A DNA stretch of 8,875 nucleotides from Pseudomonadota bacterium (GTDB taxonomy: Bacteria > Pseudomonadota > Alphaproteobacteria > Rhizobiales > Xanthobacteraceae). The notes beneath the pieces are model-generated. The model worked only from the letters and a program-made list of their open reading frames with translations. It made no database searches and was not told where the DNA came from. The translations under genes were made by a program, and so were the position numbers. Every line of letters starts with the position of its first letter. Position 1 is the first letter of the stretch. This document shows, in pieces, positions 6,468 to 8,875 of the stretch. The stretch spans positions 1-8,875 of the forward strand of contig JAJYAH010000240.1 of NCBI GenBank assembly GCA_021779635.1. The letters are read 5' to 3'.

Positions 6468-6544
6468 AAACCGGTCTCCGTGCGTCAGACAAGGAGACGG
6501 TGCCGCGTTTCCTGCAGGATCAGAACAACAACTCGCGGGTGAGG

Positions 6545-7150
6545 TCAGGCCCAGGCGCGCGCGGTCTTTGCCTTTGCCTCGTAGCTGTCGATCGCGGCCT
6601 TCTTCTCCATGGTGAGGCCGATGTCGTCGAGGCCGTTCATCAGGCAGTGCTTGCGGAACGGGTCGATCTCGAATTTCACCGTGCCGCCGTCAGGTCCACG
6701 GATTTCCTGATGGGCAAGATCGATCGTCAGTGTCGCATTGGCGCCGCGCTCGGCGTCGTCGAACAGCTTGTCGAGATCGTCCTGGGTGACGCGGATCGGC
6801 AAAATGCCGTTCTTGAAGCAGTTGTTGTAGAAGATATCGCCGAACGAGGTCGAGATCACGCAGCGGATGCCGAAATCGAGCAGCGCCCATGGCGCGTGTT
6901 CGCGGCTCGAACCGCAACCGAAATTATCGCCCGCGACCAGAATCCTGGCGTTGCGGTAGGCGGGCTGGTTGAGGACGAAATCCGGGTTCTCGCTGCCGTC
7001 GTCCTTGTAGCGCTGTTCGGAGAACAGTCCCTTGCCGAGCCCGGTGCGCTTGATGGTCTTGAGATACTGCTTCGGGATGATCATGTCGGTATCGACATTG
7101 ATGATCTTCAGCGGCGCTGCGACGCCTTCCAGCGTGGTGAACTTGTCCAT
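6545..7150 (-). CDS. leuD: 3-isopropylmalate dehydratase small subunit
   Basis: LeuD and the large subunit LeuC form isopropylmalate isomerase, which converts 2-isopropylmalate to 3-isopropylmalate through isopropylmaleate, the step just before LeuB. The 201-residue length is normal. The swivel-domain signatures are present: [16 protein letters not shown] (18-33), then [17 protein letters not shown] (74-90), then [18 protein letters not shown], which mark the aconitase-type small subunit. The start at 7150 ([14 protein letters not shown]) matches the family N-terminus and is preceded by GAGAAG about 8 bases upstream. leuC, which carries the iron-sulfur cluster, is not in the window, so the two subunits are encoded apart here, as is usual in this group from memory. 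The gap to the upstream metallopeptidase gene is 213 bases and filled partly by a nested repeat, so leuD probably has its own promoter in 7151-7290; I could not identify a clear one. Confidence 0.97.
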   Translation of the reverse strand: MDKFTTLEGVAAPLKIINVDTDMIIPKQYLKTIKRTGLGKGLFSEQRYKDDGSENPDFVLNQPAYRNARILVAGDNFGCGSSREHAPWALLDFGIRCVISTSFGDIFYNNCFKNGILPIRVTQDDLDKLFDDAERGANATLTIDLAHQEIRGPDGGTVKFEIDPFRKHCLMNGLDDIGLTMEKKAAIDSYEAKAKTARAWA

Positions 7151-7288
7151 CGGTCGTACTTCTCGGTTGGATTTAATCGGGATTTACGGGAACGTCAGTG
7201 GTTTATCGCGAATGCTGGCGGCATTAAAGGCCAAATGCGCCTGGCGCGGATGGCGCATGGAAGACGAGCAAAAGTTGTTGTTTCTCCA

Positions 7289-7363
7289 TTTGACGCGTTT
7301 TCTTCACGCGAACCGGTGGCCACCCCGCATCCAGTGCGGGGCAGGCTTTCGCTCGAAAACGCT
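7289..7363. repeat. Nested palindromic repeat between leuD and the metallopeptidase gene
   Basis: The outer arms gcgttttc (7295-7302) and gaaaacgc (7355-7362) enclose a second palindrome, ccccgc (7323-7328) with gcgggg (7336-7341), loop atccagt. The outer part (tttgacgcgttttcttcac..., gcgaaccggt, then tcgctcgaaaacgct) is, from memory, a common Bradyrhizobium-group repeat that normally lacks the GC-rich core. The core is an inverted copy of 7811-7833 (22 of 23 positions). The repeat abuts the TAA stop (7364-7366) of the metallopeptidase gene. Confidence 0.75.
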
Positions 7364-7759
7364 TTATTCGGCGGCCTCGATCGCCTCCATGTCGTCGTCG
7401 GACAGGCCGAAATGATGGCCGATCTCGTGAATCAGCACGTGGCGAACGATATGGCCGAGCGTTTCGTCATGTTCGGCCCAGTAGTCGAGGATCGGGCGGC
7501 GGTAGAGCCAGACCATATTGGGCAGCCGCGCGAGGTCGTTATTGCTGCGGAACGGCAAGCCGATACCCTGGAACAGGCCAAGCAGGTCGAATTCGCTTGT
7601 CGCGCCCATCTCGTCGAGCACCTCATCGGTCGGAAAATCGTCGATGCGGATGATCACGCCCTCGCACATGTCGCGAAAGTTCTTTGGCAGGCGCTCGAAA
7701 ACCTCGTGCGCCATGACTTCCATTTCGGCCAGGGATGGCGCTTTGGCGGATTTCCACAT
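7364..7759 (-). CDS. Small zinc metallopeptidase-like protein (zincin_1 / HExxHxxGxxD family)
   Basis: A 131-residue cytosolic protein ending in HEIGHHFGLSDDDMEAIE. H111, E112 and H115 form the HExxH zinc site, and G118 and D121 extend it to HExxHxxGxxD, as in metzincin-like small peptidases; the C-terminal position of the site is typical of the short zincin_1 family (PF06262 as I recall). The middle part, FDLLGLFQGIGLPFR followed by NMVWLYRRPILDYW, is the family's usual segment preceding the zinc helix. The substrate is unknown. There is no signal peptide. The ATG at 7759 gives the usual N-terminus (MWKSAKAPSLAEME), but no clear ribosome site precedes it; an ATG at 7723 is possible. It is divergent from an exported protein gene at 7921 and upstream of leuD on the same strand. 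GC-rich hairpin repeats lie on both sides in inverted orientation. Confidence 0.9.
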   Translation of the reverse strand: MWKSAKAPSLAEMEVMAHEVFERLPKNFRDMCEGVIIRIDDFPTDEVLDEMGATSEFDLLGLFQGIGLPFRSNNDLARLPNMVWLYRRPILDYWAEHDETLGHIVRHVLIHEIGHHFGLSDDDMEAIEAAE

Positions 7760-7790
7760 GCTGTTCGTTTATAGCATTTGGAACGAAGTC

Positions 7791-7836
7791 GCCCCGTGCG
7801 TGATGCGGGGCCTGCCCCGCACTTGATGCGGGGTCG
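7791..7836 (+). repeat. Two tandem 23-base GC-rich hairpin units
   Basis: Unit 1 (7791-7813) has gccccg (7791-7796) pairing with cggggc (7806-7811). Unit 2 (7814-7836) has ccccgc (7815-7820) pairing with gcgggg (7828-7833). The units agree at 18 of 23 positions, both with a central tgatgcgggg. Unit 2 is the inverted partner of the core at 7323-7345. They lie in the divergent region between the metallopeptidase gene and the exported protein gene. Confidence 0.75.
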
Positions 7837-7920
7837 ATGCCGGTTTTGCGGCCCGGGTCCAGTTGACGTTGGCGCGGCAATCGGAGACCGTAGGGCCGAC
7901 AACAGGTTTGGGTGGGCGTG

Positions 7921-8259
7921 ATGAAGCGGATCAAGACGGCGGCCATTTGGCTTGCCCTTATCGGGGCAGTTTCGCTGCCCGGAGCCGGAACAAAAGCGCA
8001 AACCGCGCCGTCCGGGGTGCGGACAGCGCAGGCGTCGCCACCAGCCGCCGCGGAGGCCGATGGTCAGGTCAGGGTTCGACGGTCGCCGCGACGCGTGCCG
8101 GTCTATCCGCGCAATCAGCCGGAACCGAATGATGTCTACCCGCACTATTTCCCGGGCCGCAACGCGGTGCGGGACTGCACCGCAACCTATGTGCAGGAAT
8201 ACCGGCCGAGCGGCACGGTGATCGTGCCCCGCATGAACTGCTATTGGCGCCGCGGCTAA
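7921..8259 (+). CDS. Small exported protein of unknown function with a two-cysteine C-terminal domain
   Basis: A 112-residue protein of unknown function. The ATG at 7921 is chosen because the signal peptide then starts with MKRIK; a GTG at 7912 would add three residues. A G-rich tract (ggtttgggtggg) lies upstream. The signal is a basic start, a hydrophobic core at about 7-20, and a likely cleavage site after A26 (TKA, then Q27). The mature protein has an Ala/Pro/Arg-rich linker (to about residue 65), then a conserved-looking block: YPRNQPEPNDVYPHYFPGRNAVRDC, and after it YVQEYRPSGTVIVPRMNC. C86 and C107 are likely to form a disulfide in the periplasm. From memory, small exported proteins ending in 'RPSGTVIVPRMxC' occur in Bradyrhizobium and relatives, without known function. 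Two hairpins follow the stop. Confidence 0.85.
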   Translation: MKRIKTAAIWLALIGAVSLPGAGTKAQTAPSGVRTAQASPPAAAEADGQVRVRRSPRRVPVYPRNQPEPNDVYPHYFPGRNAVRDCTATYVQEYRPSGTVIVPRMNCYWRRG

Positions 8260-8307
8260 GCTGCCGAAGATACGCACGGCAGCCGGGACCATTTTGAGAA
8301 ATGTCCC
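8260..8307 (+). terminator. Two consecutive hairpins after the exported protein gene, possible terminator
   Basis: gctgccg (8260-8266) pairs with cggcagc (8277-8283) over a 10-base loop. Immediately after, gggaccattt (8285-8294) pairs with aaatgtccc (8299-8307) with one bulged base. There is no strong T-tract, so termination by these hairpins is a guess from position. The rest of 8308-8485 shows no gene or repeat that I can recognise; it should hold the promoter of the next gene. Confidence 0.4.
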
Positions 8308-8485
8308 GCGAAATAGCTCGTCCGAAGCCGGAACCGGATCGCGCGTCCAGTATGCGTCTCCGCAGCGCTGATGTTCATTTCACATTCACCTCGCCGACCT
8401 AGCTTGCGATCTGCGCGGCAGCGCGGGTTGATTCGATCGACCACGCGGCAGGCGTGACACCCGATGATCCCAACGGAGAATAAAC

Positions 8486-8695
8486 ATGAACGTGACGAGA
8501 CTTCTGGGACTGGCAGCGGTCGGCGGATTGCTGATCCTGGCCGCTCCAGCCGAGCGCGCCCAGGCGCTGTCGCTGGCCAATCCCGGCGCCGCCGCAGCGG
8601 TGCAGCAAGGTTCCAAGGTAGAGACCACCGAGGTGCGGTGGCATCATCATTGGCATCACCATCATTGGCACCACCATCATTGGCATCATCGTTGA
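8486..8695 (+). CDS. Tiny exported His/Trp-rich protein
   Basis: A 69-residue protein with a signal peptide (MNVTRLLGLAAVGGLLILAAPAERAQA, likely cleavage after A25-Q26-A27), leaving a mature peptide of about 42 residues. The mature part starts with an Ala/Gly-rich stretch and ends in WHHHWHHHHWHHHHWHHR (52-69): 13 histidines in four blocks divided by tryptophans. Such a tail should bind Ni, Cu, Zn or Co ions in the periplasm, although this is inferred from composition only. The start is well supported by GGAGA at 8477-8481, six bases before the ATG. The codons of the tail alternate cat and cac with tgg in a near-repetitive pattern (8640-8692), which could expand or shrink by slippage. From memory, short proteins of this form with variable H/W tails occur in Bradyrhizobium-group genomes; no function is known to me. 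No metal transporter or regulator lies beside it in this window. Confidence 0.85.
   Translation: MNVTRLLGLAAVGGLLILAAPAERAQALSLANPGAAAAVQQGSKVETTEVRWHHHWHHHHWHHHHWHHR
8640..8692 (+). repeat. Low-complexity tgg/cat/cac codon repeat
   Basis: The stretch consists only of tgg, cat and cac codons up to the final cgt. The 15-base unit tggcatcaccatcat (8652-8666) is followed by tggcaccaccatcat (8667-8681), one base different, giving an imperfect tandem repeat within the coding sequence. Confidence 0.8.
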
Positions 8696-8747
8696 TTTCC
8701 CCGCGGTTCCTGCTGGACCGCTTTGCGAAACGCGATGACGGCAAAAA

Positions 8748-8772
8748 AACAGGCGCCCGATCGGCGCCTGTT
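8748..8772 (-). terminator. Rho-independent terminator for the minus-strand gene at the right edge
   Basis: aacaggcgcc (8748-8757) and ggcgcctgtt (8763-8772) form a perfect 10-pair stem with loop cgatc. On the minus strand the stem is followed by a run of T (complement of the A run 8743-8749), the right arrangement to end transcripts coming from the gene that stops at 8801. On the plus strand no T-tract follows, so it would end the His-rich gene's message less well. Confidence 0.88.
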
Positions 8773-8800
8773 CTGCTTCCGTTGCGGGAAAATGCCGCGC

Positions 8801-8875
8801 TCAGCTCCAGTCCTTGAATTTCCAGGATTTAAGCTTCCACGGCGTCAGCGTCTCGACGCGCCACTGTTCCCACCG
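8801..8875 (-). CDS. C-terminal end of an unidentified protein (start outside window)
   Basis: The minus-strand frame is open from the right edge for 24 codons and stops at TGA (8801-8803). The residues are strongly Trp/Lys-rich: RWEQWRVETLTPW, then KLKSWKFKDWS, with five tryptophans. A strong terminator of the right orientation lies 28 bases beyond the stop, which is the main support for a real gene end. I cannot name the family from so short a piece. Confidence 0.65.
   Translation of the reverse strand, partial: RWEQWRVETLTPWKLKSWKFKDWS

Noticed and set aside
6474..6498. gtctcc...ggagac hairpin as a leuD terminator
   Set aside because: Only six pairs with a 13-base loop and no T-tract on the minus strand; too weak to call.
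6500..7774. 424-codon open frame on the plus strand
   Set aside because: It lies antisense to leuD and the metallopeptidase gene, both of which have intact family motifs, and crosses the nested repeat between them.
8256..8744. 162-codon minus-strand frame with Asp/Asn/Ala repeats
   Set aside because: It is antisense to the His/Trp-rich gene; the Asp-Asn-Ala repeat is the complement of the cat/cac/tgg codon run.
1..8875. CRISPR array, tRNA, rRNA, phage or toxin-antitoxin genes
   Set aside because: No regularly spaced direct repeats with spacers, no tRNA-like cloverleaf or rRNA stretch noticed by eye, and no protein of those families among the readable genes.

Overview
This window looks like a chromosomal core-genome segment from an alphaproteobacterium of the Bradyrhizobium / Rhodopseudomonas / Nitrobacter group. 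The evidence is high GC, the close fit of LeuB, Asd, LeuD and the beta-carbonic anhydrase to that group as I remember it, several short Ala-rich exported proteins typical of it, and palindromic intergenic repeats of kinds I recall from those genomes. The genus assignment is from memory; I could not search a database.

Layout from left to right. The 3' half of leuB (+) ends at a strong bidirectional terminator (537-566), which it shares with a convergent small exported protein (585-974, -). A single-pass membrane protein of unknown function (1132-1935, -) is divergent from asd (2091-3125, +). A UPF0114/YqhA membrane protein (3162-3728, +) follows asd closely. A beta-class carbonic anhydrase (3837-4490, -) comes next and is bracketed by two inverted copies of one palindromic repeat. 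Divergent from it is a CitE-like CoA-ester lyase (4687-5565, +). That gene converges on a DXD-type glycosyltransferase (5619-6407, -), followed by leuD (6545-7150, -) and a small HExxH metallopeptidase (7364-7759, -). The last part holds two exported small proteins on the + strand (7921-8259 and the His/Trp-rich 8486-8695). It ends with the C-terminus of a further minus-strand gene (8801-8875), with its terminator at 8748-8772.

Functionally, leuB and leuD serve leucine biosynthesis. asd feeds lysine/diaminopimelate, methionine and threonine synthesis. The carbonic anhydrase supplies or interconverts bicarbonate, and the CoA-ester lyase splits or forms a malyl-CoA-type ester. The remaining genes are single units with no obvious shared pathway. 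No phage, insertion sequence, CRISPR array, tRNA or rRNA was seen. No stretch over 300 bases lacks a gene.

I did not find a convincing new multi-gene system. The most interesting items are the organised palindromic repeats, which sit as inverted pairs around single genes and in one place are nested inside each other, and the tiny secreted protein with a W-H3-W-H4-W-H4-W-H2 tail.
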